Origin: Mangrovibacter plantisponsor
GTDB taxonomy: Bacteria; Pseudomonadota; Gammaproteobacteria; Enterobacterales; Enterobacteriaceae
Assembly: GCF_003182475.1 (NCBI RefSeq)
Contig: NZ_QGTS01000008.1
Location: 212,003-276,002, forward strand
Length of the DNA stretch: 64,000 nt
Reading direction: 5' to 3'
Position 1 is the stretch's first letter, and the number at the start of each line of letters is the position of its first letter. Shown in pieces: positions 19,619 to 28,720 of this stretch. Under the pieces are notes generated by a model. It searched no databases, was not told the origin of the DNA, and saw only the letters and a list, made by a program, of their open reading frames with translations. Made by a program: the position numbers and the translations under genes.

Positions 19619-21001
19619 ATGGACGCGACTGAATCACTGATTACGCCAACAGCATTTACTGGCACAGATGCCGACTGCCTGCAGCATGTGCTGGCTGTTT
19701 ATGATACCAAAACCATTCTTGCGGCGCTGAATGAAGTCAGCCCCGGCCGCTGGAACCGCCCCAAATTACAACAGGCCCGCCAGCACAACGGGCAGGCATT
19801 AACCGAGGCAGAAATAATCCGGTTAGCCGCCATGCTCCCTTCGCCCCCGGCAACACCAAAAAACCGTTTTCGCTTTATTGACCTGTTTGCCGGTATTGGC
19901 GGCATTCGCAGTGGGTTTGAAGCAATTGGTGGCGAGTGTGTTTTTACCAGTGAATGGAACAAACATGCGGTAAAAACCTACAAAGCGAACTGGTACTGCA
20001 GCCCTGCGCACAAATTTAACCATGACATTCGCGATATCACCCTGAGTAACCAGCCCGAAATCAGCCAGCAGGCTGCCTGGCAGAATATCGACAATAACAT
20101 TCCCGACCACCATGTATTGCTGGCCGGTTTTCCCTGCCAGCCATTCAGTTTAGCGGGGGTCAGTAAGAAAAATGCACTCGGGCGCGCACACGGTTTTGAG
20201 TGTGAAACCCAGGGTACACTGTTTTTCGATGTTGCCCGCATTATTGCCGTTAAACGCCCGGCCATTTTTGTGCTGGAGAACGTTAAGAACCTGAAAAGCC
20301 ATGATAAAGGCAACACATTTCGGGTTATCCAGAACACTCTGGATGAGCTGGGTTACGATGTAGCAGACAGCAGCGATAACAGTGCCTCAGACCCGAAAAT
20401 TATCGACGGGAAACATTTTCTTCCTCAGCACCGCGAGCGGATTGTTCTGGTTGGTTTTCGCCGCGATTTAGCCCTGGCTGATAACTTCACCTTGCGTGAT
20501 ATTGCACAGTTTTACCCGGAACAACGGCCAACATTCAGCAACCTGCTGGATAACGAGGTCAACCCGAAATACATCCTCAGCGAAATTCTGTGGAAGTACC
20601 TGTATAACTATGCCCGTAAACACCGGGAAAAAGGGAATGGCTTTGGCTTCGGTCTGGTTGACCCGCACAACCCGCACGCGGTGGCACGCACGCTCTCGGC
20701 GCGTTATTACAAAGATGGCTCCGAGATTCTGGTAGACCGCGGCTGGAACAGCGCATTAGGCGAACAGGATTTTGGCGATAAAGGCAACCAGGCTAACCGC
20801 CCCCGTAAGCTGACACCCCGTGAATGCGCACGCCTGATGGGCTTTGAACAACCAGGTGAAGCCCGGTTCCGTATCCCGGTATCTGATACCCAGGCCTGGC
20901 GCCAGTTTGGTAATTCGGTGGTGGTTCCGGTATTTGCTGCGGTGGCCAAATTACTGGCATCACGTATTGATAAAGCCGTCGAACTGACACGCAAGCCATA
21001 A
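19619..21001 (+). CDS. dcm: Dcm, DNA (cytosine-5) methyltransferase
   Basis: Dcm methylates the inner C of CCWGG. It has 460 residues. The SAM-binding motif [17 protein letters not shown] is at about residue 86, the catalytic Cys173 lies in [11 protein letters not shown], the ENV motif is VLENVKNL, and motif VIII is [13 protein letters not shown]. The C-terminal motif X region is [13 protein letters not shown]. Divergently transcribed from vsr; a perfect hairpin terminator follows the stop. Confidence 0.96.
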   Translation: MDATESLITPTAFTGTDADCLQHVLAVYDTKTILAALNEVSPGRWNRPKLQQARQHNGQALTEAEIIRLAAMLPSPPATPKNRFRFIDLFAGIGGIRSGFEAIGGECVFTSEWNKHAVKTYKANWYCSPAHKFNHDIRDITLSNQPEISQQAAWQNIDNNIPDHHVLLAGFPCQPFSLAGVSKKNALGRAHGFECETQGTLFFDVARIIAVKRPAIFVLENVKNLKSHDKGNTFRVIQNTLDELGYDVADSSDNSASDPKIIDGKHFLPQHRERIVLVGFRRDLALADNFTLRDIAQFYPEQRPTFSNLLDNEVNPKYILSEILWKYLYNYARKHREKGNGFGFGLVDPHNPHAVARTLSARYYKDGSEILVDRGWNSALGEQDFGDKGNQANRPRKLTPRECARLMGFEQPGEARFRIPVSDTQAWRQFGNSVVVPVFAAVAKLLASRIDKAVELTRKP

Positions 21002-21002
21002 A

Positions 21003-21027
21003 AAAACCCGGGTTACCCGGGTTTTTC
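21003..21027. terminator. Bidirectional terminator between dcm and fdoI
   Basis: AACCCGGG and CCCGGGTT around a 3-base loop, with an A-run before and a T-run after. It works for dcm on the plus strand and for the formate dehydrogenase operon on the minus strand. Confidence 0.85.
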
Positions 21028-21078
21028 TTATCATGCACAAAATTATCTTCACAAAACAATCTTTGCAAAATAAACGCG

Positions 21079-21711
21079 TTATTCGTTCTGTGAACGTTTC
21101 TGCTGCAACTCACGGTACCAGCGCGGGTGGTGTTTTTTCGCCCAGGTACCGGTCACCCAGCCTTCTACCATCGCGGTAATTGTGCCCTTCACCCATAGTG
21201 CCGCGTAAATATGCACCATGATAACCACAATCAACGCCACCGCAGCGAAAGAGTGTACCAACAGCGCCAGGCGAATCACCGGGATGGGGAAATATGGCGC
21301 AAACCATGGGCGCCAGATAACCACACCACTGACCAGTAACAAAAGCAGCAGTAAGATTGCGCCCCAAAAGACGCATTTCTGCCCAAAGTTATACCGCCCG
21401 GTGTCGCCCACTTCCTGGTTTTGAGCAATTTTATGGATGTTTTTTGCCCATAAAATATCGTCGCGGGTGACCAGGTTATGGTGCCAGTAGCGGAAGAACA
21501 TCAGGATAAACGAACAGAACATCAGCACCCCGGCAAAGGGGTGAAGAATGCGTGCCAGTTGCGGTGTACCAAAAATATTCATCAGCCAGTTAAACGACGG
21601 GAAAAAGAACCCCAGGCCACTAATGGCGACAAACAAAAAGCAGAACGCGGTTACCCAGTGGTTAATACGTTCCGGCGCAGTGTAGCGAATAATCTTCTCT
21701 TCTTTCTTCAT
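21079..21711 (-). CDS. fdoI: Formate dehydrogenase cytochrome b556 (gamma) subunit
   Basis: This membrane subunit takes electrons from the beta subunit and passes them to quinone through two b hemes. It has 210 residues and four helices. Conserved parts are RYTAPERINHWVTAFCFL, FFRYWHHNL and VVIMVHIYAALWVKGTITAM; the histidines are heme ligands in the family. It is closer to FdoI than FdnI from E. coli. ATG overlaps the fdoH stop by one base. No fdhE follows; dcm is next. Confidence 0.94.
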   Translation of the reverse strand: MKKEEKIIRYTAPERINHWVTAFCFLFVAISGLGFFFPSFNWLMNIFGTPQLARILHPFAGVLMFCSFILMFFRYWHHNLVTRDDILWAKNIHKIAQNQEVGDTGRYNFGQKCVFWGAILLLLLLLVSGVVIWRPWFAPYFPIPVIRLALLVHSFAAVALIVVIMVHIYAALWVKGTITAMVEGWVTGTWAKKHHPRWYRELQQKRSQNE

Positions 21712-22640
21712 TATTCAGCCCCTTCCTTCTCTTTTTGTCCTTTGTGCTCTTTCCCCTGGGTTTCACCTTCGCCTTCATCTTCCGGTTCAGCCCTGTTCGG
21801 CCCAACCCCCACATAATGGAATATGCTGGCGGCGAAAGTGGCGGCAAAGCCGATGGCTGCCAGTGGTTTCCAAATGCCTTTCCAGAATTTAACCGTCTCG
21901 CTGATAGCGGGGTTTTCTGGCAAACCATGGTAGAGCCCCGGGCGGTCGGCATGATGCAGCACGTACATAACATGCGTACCACCCACGCCCTGCGGGTCAT
22001 ACAGCCCGGCATTTTTGAAACCACGGGTATTCAGTTCTTCCACACGCTCTTGCGCCAGCACCTGCATCTCTTCTTTACTGCCAAAGTGAATAGCCCCGGT
22101 TGGGCAGGTTTTTACACATGCCGGCTCCTGGCCCACCGTGACGCGATCCACACAGAGTGTGCATTTATACGCGCGGTTATCTTCTTTGTTGATACGCGGC
22201 ACATTGAACGGGCACCCGGCAATGCAGTAACCGCAGCCGATACAGTGCTCAGACTGAAAATCCACAATGCCGTTCACATACTGAATAATGGCCCCTTCTG
22301 ACGGGCAGGCTTTCAGGCAGCCCGGGTCACTACAGTGCATGCAGCCATCTTTGCGAATCAGCCACTGCAGGCGGCCATCTTCCACCACTTCGGAAAAACG
22401 CATCACAGTCCATGATTTGGCACTGAGATCCATCGGGTTGTCGTACACCCCATGGTTGTGCCCCACTTCGTCGCGAATGTCGTTCCATTCCGAACACGCC
22501 ACCTGGCAGGCCTTACAGCCAATGCAACTGGTGACATCAATTAGCTTCGCCACTTCCTGTTTGTGATCCCGGGCCTGTGGCGCGGGCGTCAAACCATTGG
22601 TTGCCGAGCGGCGTAAAATATCCTGAGATTGATATGACAT
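21711..22640 (-). CDS. fdoH: Formate dehydrogenase iron-sulfur (beta) subunit
   Basis: A 309-residue electron-transfer subunit with four 4Fe-4S sites: [11 protein letters not shown] (residues about 38-48), [27 protein letters not shown] and CTLCVDR with its partner CVKTCP. A single C-terminal helix ([20 protein letters not shown]) anchors it to the membrane. After the helix there is a very charged tail ([20 protein letters not shown]) longer than in E. coli FdoH. It sits between the alpha and gamma subunit genes. Confidence 0.95.
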   Translation of the reverse strand: MSYQSQDILRRSATNGLTPAPQARDHKQEVAKLIDVTSCIGCKACQVACSEWNDIRDEVGHNHGVYDNPMDLSAKSWTVMRFSEVVEDGRLQWLIRKDGCMHCSDPGCLKACPSEGAIIQYVNGIVDFQSEHCIGCGYCIAGCPFNVPRINKEDNRAYKCTLCVDRVTVGQEPACVKTCPTGAIHFGSKEEMQVLAQERVEELNTRGFKNAGLYDPQGVGGTHVMYVLHHADRPGLYHGLPENPAISETVKFWKGIWKPLAAIGFAATFAASIFHYVGVGPNRAEPEDEGEGETQGKEHKGQKEKEGAE

Positions 22641-22655
22641 CGTTTATTATCTCCC

Positions 22656-25600
22656 TTACACCTTTTCCACATTCACGAGAAACGCCTTATATTCCGGCGT
22701 TTGTGAATTGGCATCCCCAATGCTGGGTGTCAGGGTATTTGCCAGAAAACCTTTACGGGTAGTGCCTTCAAAGCCCCAGTGGCAAGGCACACCAATGGTA
22801 TCAACTGTTTTGCCATCAATTTTCAGGCGCGGAATACGTTGAGTCACCACCGCTTTAGCTTTGATATAGCCGCGTTTCGAGCTCACTTTCACTTCATCGC
22901 CCGCAACAATGCCCTTCTCTTTTGCCAGTTCACTGCCTATTTCCACAAACTGCTCTGGCTGAACAATCGCATTGAGCAACGCATGCTTGGTCCAGTGGCG
23001 GAACAGCTCGGTAATGGAATAACTGGTGGCGACATACGGGAAATCGCTGGCCGTGCCCATCATGGCTTTATCGCTGGCGTAAAGGCGCGCTACCGGGTTC
23101 CAGGTTACTGCCGGATGAAGCGGGTTCGTGCCAATTGGCGATTCAGTTGGTTCATAATGTTCCGGGAATGGCCCGTCGGCGAGTTTATCCAGCCCGAATA
23201 AATGCCCCATGCCATCCTGCATCATGATAAATGGCCCGACATTTTTCTCCGGCGCAGCCGTCACCGGGTAATCCGGCACATCCAGCCCTGCCCACTTCGA
23301 GCCATTCCACTCAATCAGAGCGCGTTTCGGGTCCCATGCTTTACCCTGTGCATCTGCCGATGCACGGTTATACAGAATGCGCCGGTTGACCGGCCAGGCC
23401 CATGCCCACCCGGATATAGCGCCAAGGCCGCTTGGGTCGGCATTATCGCGCCGTGCCATCTGGTTACCTTCCTGAGTCCAGCTACCACAGTAGATCCAGC
23501 AGAAACTGGCTGTTGAGCCATCGTCTCGCAGTTGAGCAAAACTGGCTAACTGCTCGCCTTTTTTCAGGCTGGTTTGTGTAGCTGCATCCTGAACATCCTG
23601 CACTGCATAACCACTGGCTTCCTGCGCGACTTCCTCAGGCATTGGGTCATGCGGGTCGTTGTACTCCCAACGTGTGTTCAATACAGGTTCTGGCGCAACG
23701 CCGCCTTCCTGCCGGTACAACTCACGCAGGCGCATAAATAAATGGCCAAGAATTTTACCGTCGTTCCAGGCTTCACCTGGTGGTTGTGCTGCGGCCCAGT
23801 GCCACTGCAGCCAGCGAGATGAGTTAGCAACAGAGCCATTCTCTTCAGCAAAGCAGGAAGAAGGCAGGCGGAACACCTCTGTCTGAATAGCAGCAGAATC
23901 AACCGCATTCATTTCGCCCTGGTTTTGCCAGAAGCTGGCGGTTTCAGTGCTTAATGGGTCAATCACAACCATGTATTTCAGTTTTGAAAAGGCCCGCAGC
24001 GCTTTATTTTTATCCGGGAATGCCGCCAGTGGGTTAAAGCCCTGCACCAGGCAGCCAGTGAATTTCCCTTCCGCCATCATTTCGGCCTGGGTGAGGCAGT
24101 CGTAGCTTTTATCCCACTTCGGCAGCCAGTCGTATCCCCACTGGTTGCTGGCCTGTGCCGCGTCGCCAAACATGGCTTTCATAAAGCTGACGAAAAATTT
24201 CGGTGTATTGCCCCAATAATTGACCTGGCCTGGCAACAGCGCATGAGGTGTATTTTCCCCAAGGTACTGCTCCAGCGTGCTCTGTTTTTCTGATGGCAAT
24301 TTCAGGTAACCCGGCAGGCTTTGTGAGAGCAAACCAAGATCAGTAAAACCCTGTACGTTGGAATGTCCTCGTAATGCGTTGATGCCGCCACCAGGCATAC
24401 CGATATTCCCCAGCAATAACTGAATCATTGCCGAAGCACGGATGATCTGTGCGCCATTGGTGTGGTGAGTCCAGCCCAGGGCATAAAGAATAGTTGCGGT
24501 TCTGTTTGGTACAGCGGTGGTAGCCAGTTGTTCACAAACATGCAGGAAATCTGCTTGTGAGGTACCACACAGGTTTTCGACCATTTCTGGCGTATAACGC
24601 GCGACATGTTGTTTAAGCAGGTTAATCACACACCGCGGGTTTTGCAGCGAATCGTCACGTTGCGCCATCCCTTCATTATCCAGCGCGTAAGCCCAACTGG
24701 TTTTGTCGTATTTGTGGTGTTTTTCGTCGAAACCGCTGAACAGACCATCGTTGAAGGCGTAATCGTCGCGCACCAGCAATGCCGCATTGGTAAAGGCTTT
24801 CACATAGTCATGGTGAATTGCGTCATGGCCGAGCAGATAATTAATCACCCCGAGCAAGAACGCCGCATCCGAGCCTGCGCGTATGGGGGCGTAGCGGTCG
24901 GCAACCGACGCGGTACGGTTGAAGCGCGGGTCAACCACCAGCACCGTGGCCTTATTATGATTTTTGGCCTCCACAACCCATTTGAAACCGACCGGGTGCG
25001 CTTCTGCCGGGTTGCCGCCCATCACCAATACCACATTGGCGTTTTTGATATCGTTCCAGTTATTGGTCATAGCCCCACGACCAAAGCTGGGCGCCAATGC
25101 TGATACAGTAGGCCCGTGGCACAAACGCGCCTGGTTTTCCACAGCCAGCATTCCCAGTGCCCGTGAGAACTTCTGGTCCAGGACCCCGGTTTCATTGCTG
25201 GCAGCGGAAGAACAAAACATTGAGGTGGTCAGCCAGCGGTTGACTGTTACGCCTGAACTGTTCGTTACCTGGAAATTCGCATCGCGGTCTGCTTTCATCA
25301 GGCGTGCAATGCGATCGATTGCATCTTCCCAGCTAATACGTTGCCAGGTGTCACTACCTGGCGCGCGGTATTCTGGGTATTTGAGCCGTTGGTCGCTGTG
25401 AATATAATCCACCACCCCGGCACCTTTCGGGCACAAAGACCCGCGGCTGACCGGGTGGTCTGGATCACCCTCAACATGGAATATTGAAGAGGTGGCATTT
25501 TTTGCGCCATCACCCAGGCTGTAAATCAGCATGCCGCAACCTACTGAGCAGTAAGTGCAGTTGTTGCGGGTTTCTTTGGCCCGAATCAGTTTATATTCGC

Positions 25601-25706
25601 GAGTGCTGGCATGTGCAGTAACGGGTGTAAACCCCAGTGCGGCAAGGGTGGTGCCAGCCATTCCCCCTGCACAGACTTTAAAAAATCCTCTGCGATTGAC
25701 TTGCAT
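22656..25706 (-). CDS. fdoG: Respiratory formate dehydrogenase catalytic (alpha) subunit, cysteine form
   Basis: This is the periplasmic molybdenum bis-MGD enzyme that oxidises formate to CO2. It has 1016 residues, as in E. coli FdoG. The twin-arginine signal is NRRGFFKVCAGG. The 4Fe-4S cysteines are in CTYCSVGC plus LCPKG. The catalytic residue 196 is Cys (codon TGC, plus-strand bases 25119-25121) in NQARLCHGPTV, where E. coli FdoG and FdnG read UGA as selenocysteine. Start chosen at 25706 to match MQV(S/N)RR; a GTG four codons earlier is possible. An FNR box lies upstream. Confidence 0.95.
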   Translation of the reverse strand: MQVNRRGFFKVCAGGMAGTTLAALGFTPVTAHASTREYKLIRAKETRNNCTYCSVGCGMLIYSLGDGAKNATSSIFHVEGDPDHPVSRGSLCPKGAGVVDYIHSDQRLKYPEYRAPGSDTWQRISWEDAIDRIARLMKADRDANFQVTNSSGVTVNRWLTTSMFCSSAASNETGVLDQKFSRALGMLAVENQARLCHGPTVSALAPSFGRGAMTNNWNDIKNANVVLVMGGNPAEAHPVGFKWVVEAKNHNKATVLVVDPRFNRTASVADRYAPIRAGSDAAFLLGVINYLLGHDAIHHDYVKAFTNAALLVRDDYAFNDGLFSGFDEKHHKYDKTSWAYALDNEGMAQRDDSLQNPRCVINLLKQHVARYTPEMVENLCGTSQADFLHVCEQLATTAVPNRTATILYALGWTHHTNGAQIIRASAMIQLLLGNIGMPGGGINALRGHSNVQGFTDLGLLSQSLPGYLKLPSEKQSTLEQYLGENTPHALLPGQVNYWGNTPKFFVSFMKAMFGDAAQASNQWGYDWLPKWDKSYDCLTQAEMMAEGKFTGCLVQGFNPLAAFPDKNKALRAFSKLKYMVVIDPLSTETASFWQNQGEMNAVDSAAIQTEVFRLPSSCFAEENGSVANSSRWLQWHWAAAQPPGEAWNDGKILGHLFMRLRELYRQEGGVAPEPVLNTRWEYNDPHDPMPEEVAQEASGYAVQDVQDAATQTSLKKGEQLASFAQLRDDGSTASFCWIYCGSWTQEGNQMARRDNADPSGLGAISGWAWAWPVNRRILYNRASADAQGKAWDPKRALIEWNGSKWAGLDVPDYPVTAAPEKNVGPFIMMQDGMGHLFGLDKLADGPFPEHYEPTESPIGTNPLHPAVTWNPVARLYASDKAMMGTASDFPYVATSYSITELFRHWTKHALLNAIVQPEQFVEIGSELAKEKGIVAGDEVKVSSKRGYIKAKAVVTQRIPRLKIDGKTVDTIGVPCHWGFEGTTRKGFLANTLTPSIGDANSQTPEYKAFLVNVEKV

Positions 25707-25772
25707 CCTTTTGCCCACATTATTTTTATTGATTAAAGTGGGTATACGGTATCAGGCAGCAGAAAATGTAAA

Positions 25773-25786
25773 TTGATTGTAATCAA
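25773..25786 (-). promoter_or_regulatory. FNR box upstream of the formate dehydrogenase operon
   Basis: TTGAT-TGTA-ATCAA is a perfect match to the FNR consensus TTGATNNNNATCAA. On the minus strand it is followed by -10-like hexamers (GATACC, TATACC at about 25753-25741), placing the box near -42 to -45, a class II activator position. The start codon is about 70 bases downstream of its centre. This implies oxygen control of fdoGHI, as for fdnGHI in E. coli. Confidence 0.75.
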
Positions 25787-25879
25787 TTTACGCAAAAAAA
25801 ATTCCTGCTGTTACCAACATTGGTGGAAGATTAACCAATATTTTATGTCCGTAACAAAAATCACGCAAAAGGCGCAGCA

Positions 25880-25915
25880 AAATAAAGGCAGCCCACTGCT
25901 ATGCCGTGAGCTGCC
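25880..25915 (-). terminator. Terminator after yedJ
   Basis: On the minus strand GGCAGC (25915-25910) pairs with GCTGCC (25892-25887) and is followed by TTTATTTTGC. It lies about 20 bases past the yedJ stop. Confidence 0.55.
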
Positions 25916-25937
25916 TGGACGAGATATGGGCAGGAGG

Positions 25938-26627
25938 TTAACAGGTAAATTGCTGGCGAATGTGCTCATCAAAGCCAAGCAATTCCCCATTCAGTTCGGC
26001 ACATAACTTTGCCATATAATCCACCAGGAAATTGGCATTGTGGCGCGCCAGGCTGCGCCCGGTCTCAGTTTGCATTTTAGCCGGGAGTGCGAGAAGTTTT
26101 TTGCGAAAATGGTCTAATGCAAAGCGGGTATCATCCAGCTCGCGGGCTTCAGCCATCGGGTCTTCTGCATCGAATAACGGCCTGCCCAGCGCACCAGATA
26201 CATAGAAGACACGGGCAAGCCCTATTGCCCCCAGGGACTCCAGCCGGTCTGCATCCTGCACAATTTTGGCTTCTGTTGTTTCAGGCACTATCCCGGCACT
26301 GAAACTGTGCGCGGCTATTGCATGAGCGACGGCATCATAGCTCTCCGCCGGGAAAGCCGGAAAATAAGTTGCCAGAATGTGCCGGGTTTTATCAGCGGCC
26401 ATTCTGGATGCCAGATGGCGTTCCGGGTGGTTTTTAGGCAAATTAACCACATCATGAAAATAACATGCGGTTAACACGACCAGTGCGTTCCCTTCGTGGT
26501 GGCGCAACATCTTTTGCGCTGTACACCAGACCCGGCGAAAATGTGATAAGTCATGGGCAGCATCATCCTGAGGCCCGTGCTGCGACAACCATTGTTCAAA
26601 CTGTAACTGCCAGTCTTGTAATAACAT
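25938..26627 (-). CDS. yedJ: YedJ, HD-domain phosphohydrolase
   Basis: A 229-residue HD-superfamily protein. The metal-binding motifs are [10 protein letters not shown] (residues about 26-35), [10 protein letters not shown] (HD pair) and [17 protein letters not shown]. Such proteins hydrolyse nucleotides or other phosphomonoesters, but the YedJ substrate is unknown. ATG 26627 with GGGAG upstream is preferred over an in-frame codon seven residues earlier. It follows the formate dehydrogenase operon here, an insertion relative to E. coli, where yedJ lies next to dcm-vsr. Confidence 0.92.
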   Translation of the reverse strand: MLLQDWQLQFEQWLSQHGPQDDAAHDLSHFRRVWCTAQKMLRHHEGNALVVLTACYFHDVVNLPKNHPERHLASRMAADKTRHILATYFPAFPAESYDAVAHAIAAHSFSAGIVPETTEAKIVQDADRLESLGAIGLARVFYVSGALGRPLFDAEDPMAEARELDDTRFALDHFRKKLLALPAKMQTETGRSLARHNANFLVDYMAKLCAELNGELLGFDEHIRQQFTC

Positions 26628-26691
26628 TTTCACTCCCGAGCTGCACATGTGGCTATACGTTGCCAGCCAATGATGACACTAAAGTGACATT

Positions 26692-26946
26692 CTAGCGGTG
26701 ACTGGCTGGCCGGGTAAACCAGACAACACCCCCCAAAACCAGAGCAATGGCACCCAATACCATTCCCCCGGCCAGGGCATCCAGCAATTTGCCGGAAAAT
26801 GTACCATGAACGTTACCAGGAACAGGCTGAACAGCACTGACTACCCAGAAATAACGCAAAATAGCCCACAGGGCATAAAGGCAAAAAATCCAGAAAGCAC
26901 ATAACGCCAGTTTGCCGCCCAGGTCGCGGCGCGGTTTATTATCCAT
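26692..26946 (-). CDS. Small two-helix inner-membrane protein, family not recognised
   Basis: 84 residues from MDNKPRRDLGGK; an alternative start at 26973 adds nine residues. It has two hydrophobic segments (ALCAFWIFCLYALWAILRYF and LAGGMVLGAIALVLGGVVWF) separated by a short polar loop with VPGNVHGTFSGK. No recognised domain. It reads away from a perfect CRP site about 50 bases before its start and may be CRP-controlled. Its stop is about 65 bases upstream of the yedJ start in the same direction. Confidence 0.6.
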   Translation of the reverse strand: MDNKPRRDLGGKLALCAFWIFCLYALWAILRYFWVVSAVQPVPGNVHGTFSGKLLDALAGGMVLGAIALVLGGVVWFTRPASHR

Positions 26947-26998
26947 AACAGTCTGTTTCTCATGCAAAATCATCAGTTAATTGCCCATTGCAGGCTAA

Positions 26999-27014
26999 TG
27001 TGATTTATATCACA
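26999..27014. promoter_or_regulatory. Perfect CRP-binding site
   Basis: TGTGA-TTTATA-TCACA, within AATGTGATTTATATCACATT, matches the CRP consensus TGTGAN6TCACA in all ten core bases. It is just upstream of the small membrane protein on the minus strand, and could also act on the plus strand toward the gene at 27627 over about 600 bases. Confidence 0.7.
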
Positions 27015-27626
27015 TTTAATATTCAATGAGGCCAGTTTCCTCTTCGCTGGCAACGAAACCGGATTTTTCTGTGTTTCTGGCGCACTGCCCTCCCTGTCCA
27101 ACACCATAAAATAGCGGGAAGACTGGTAAATGTTTAATTTTTATTCGCCAGTTACCCTCAGTGCGTGATTTCATGCTGCATGCGATTTCTTAAACGGAAT
27201 AAAGATTATTTTTGCATTTTGTGCTATCCAGATGCTATTCACGCAGGCTTTTTCATGGAATAATCAATTCGTTATTGCCTTTTTATTCCACTGTATATTC
27301 CTGACGATTCAACTCGTTTTCAGGTTTACTGGCTCATCAGGTGGCTTATAGCTACTCGGGTTAGTATTGCCCGGACAAGTTGAACCGTCAGGTGATTGTG
27401 ATTACGCCAACTGGCGGGCCTGCGCATATACTGGCAGGCCGATTATTTATTTTTCAGCATATTTTCTTTTAATGTTACGCAAAAACATTTACCTGCAGCA
27501 AACAGCCCACGAAAAAACTGACAATAAAAAATACAACCACGCACATTTAAACATGTGTAAAGGCAGTATATTCCCCACACGTTATTCTTTAATCTCTTTC
27601 CTGCCTATATGTGGAGAGAAGAATAA
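27015..27626 (+). other. Intergenic region, no gene seen
   Basis: About 610 AT-rich bases without convincing coding sequence, between the CRP site and the secreted protein at 27627. The only Shine-Dalgarno evident is GGAGAGAAG before 27627. I did not find a clear hairpin or promoter. Confidence 0.5.
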
Positions 27627-28085
27627 ATGATTTTACGCACTGGAATTGCCCTGTTTAGTTTAATTGCCTCTATGAATAGTATTGCAGCAGAAAAAATTAC
27701 GTGTACGGGTAGCGACATCCCGGAAATAGAAGCACGGTTTACTGTCTGGAATAATGCATTACAAACTGGTGATGCTCAGCAAGTTGCTGCGTTATATACC
27801 CGCGATGCCGTCTTACTGCCAACGGTTTCAAACCAGGTTCGCCTCACCAATGATCAGCGAGTAGATTATTTTGAACATTTTTTAGAAAAAAAGCCGGTTG
27901 GGGAAATTAACCAGCGCACTGTGCGCCTCGGTTGCAATACGGCAATTGACAGCGGTATTTATACTTTTACCTTTAGCGATAACACAACCATTCAGGCACG
28001 GTATACATTCACTTACGACTACGTTGATAACCAGTGGCTGATTTCCTCTCACCACTCATCCGCTATGCCTGAAGGGCAGTCCTGA
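27627..28085 (+). CDS. Secreted SnoaL/DUF4440-like (SgcJ/EcaC) protein
   Basis: A 152-residue protein with a signal peptide (ILRTGIALFSLIASMNSIAA, cut before EKI) and an NTF2-like fold typical of the SgcJ/EcaC family: IEARFTVWNNALQTGDAQQV, VAALYTRDAVLLPT, and the ending YTFTYDYVDNQWLISSHHSS. Members bind small molecules or form cone-shaped pockets; the role here is unknown. The gene stands alone with a good ribosome site and converges on the histidine-rich gene. Confidence 0.75.
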   Translation: MILRTGIALFSLIASMNSIAAEKITCTGSDIPEIEARFTVWNNALQTGDAQQVAALYTRDAVLLPTVSNQVRLTNDQRVDYFEHFLEKKPVGEINQRTVRLGCNTAIDSGIYTFTFSDNTTIQARYTFTYDYVDNQWLISSHHSSAMPEGQS

Positions 28086-28137
28086 GTAATGCGGCCTGGC
28101 CTGGCATAGCCCGGCGTTCCACCAGATGAAAACATGA

Positions 28138-28157
28138 CGGGCACACTGTCGTGCCCG
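28138..28157. terminator. Hairpin between two convergent genes
   Basis: CGGGCAC and GTGCCCG around a 6-base loop, between the stops of the DUF4440-like gene and the histidine-rich gene. T-rich tracts are short on both sides, so it may serve both genes weakly. Confidence 0.45.
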
Positions 28158-28177
28158 TTGCTATTACCCCGCCACAG

Positions 28178-28513
28178 TTAATGGTGAGGCGGTGGAGGTG
28201 GCGGAGTCGTATGGCCGCCATCATGATTTCCTTCGTGCGGCCCGTTATCATGATGCGAGTCGTTATCATGATGTGAGTCGTTATCGTGATGTGGTCCGTT
28301 ATCGTGATGTGGCCCGTTATCATGATGTGACTCATTTCCATAGTGATGACCATTATCATGATGGTGTTTGTCATTATGGTGGCCATTATTATCATGGTGG
28401 TTCTTATCATGGTGTTCGTTATGATGTGGCGGCGGTGGCGGGTTATGTGCTCCATAAACGACTGGTGTGAACACAAACACCAGCAGAGCGGGTAACATCG
28501 CTATTTTACTCAC
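28178..28513 (-). CDS. Secreted histidine-rich repeat protein, putative metal binder
   Basis: 111 residues from a GTG start (28513) with AAGGA upstream. The signal peptide ends in TPVVYGA. The mature part of about 90 residues holds roughly 29 His, mainly as HHDN repeats (HHDNGP, HHDNDS), framed by two proline runs (PPPPP, PPPPPP). There are no other hydrophobic segments, no Cys and no known fold. By composition it should bind Zn, Ni or Cu in the periplasm or outside; that is inference. Repeat structure makes an alternative reading on the other strand look open, but only this frame has a signal peptide. Confidence 0.7.
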   Translation of the reverse strand: MSKIAMLPALLVFVFTPVVYGAHNPPPPPHHNEHHDKNHHDNNGHHNDKHHHDNGHHYGNESHHDNGPHHDNGPHHDNDSHHDNDSHHDNGPHEGNHDGGHTTPPPPPPHH

Positions 28514-28720
28514 AGCTTATTCCTTAGAAACTATCTACAACGTGCGGCCATCCTGGCATAAATAAGCGTTGAACATAATAAAACGGAATTGAATTGAGAG
28601 TTTTCAAATTCCAGTTCACATCACAGACAAAAAATAATCTTTAACAATCAAAATATATTATTTTGATTCATAATGCGTGTTAATTTATATCACATAATAA
28701 CTAATCTGTTTAAACCATTG

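Noticed and set aside
25119..25121. Selenocysteine codon in the formate dehydrogenase
   Set aside because: The codon is TGC, not TGA; the frame is open without recoding, so no SECIS element is required.
27367..27630. Plus-strand frame upstream of the DUF4440-like gene
   Set aside because: It lacks a credible start and runs into the ribosome site and start of the next gene in another frame.
28192..28470. Plus-strand protein opposite the His-rich gene
   Set aside because: It is open only because of the simple repeat. It has no ribosome site or signal peptide, while the minus-strand frame has both.
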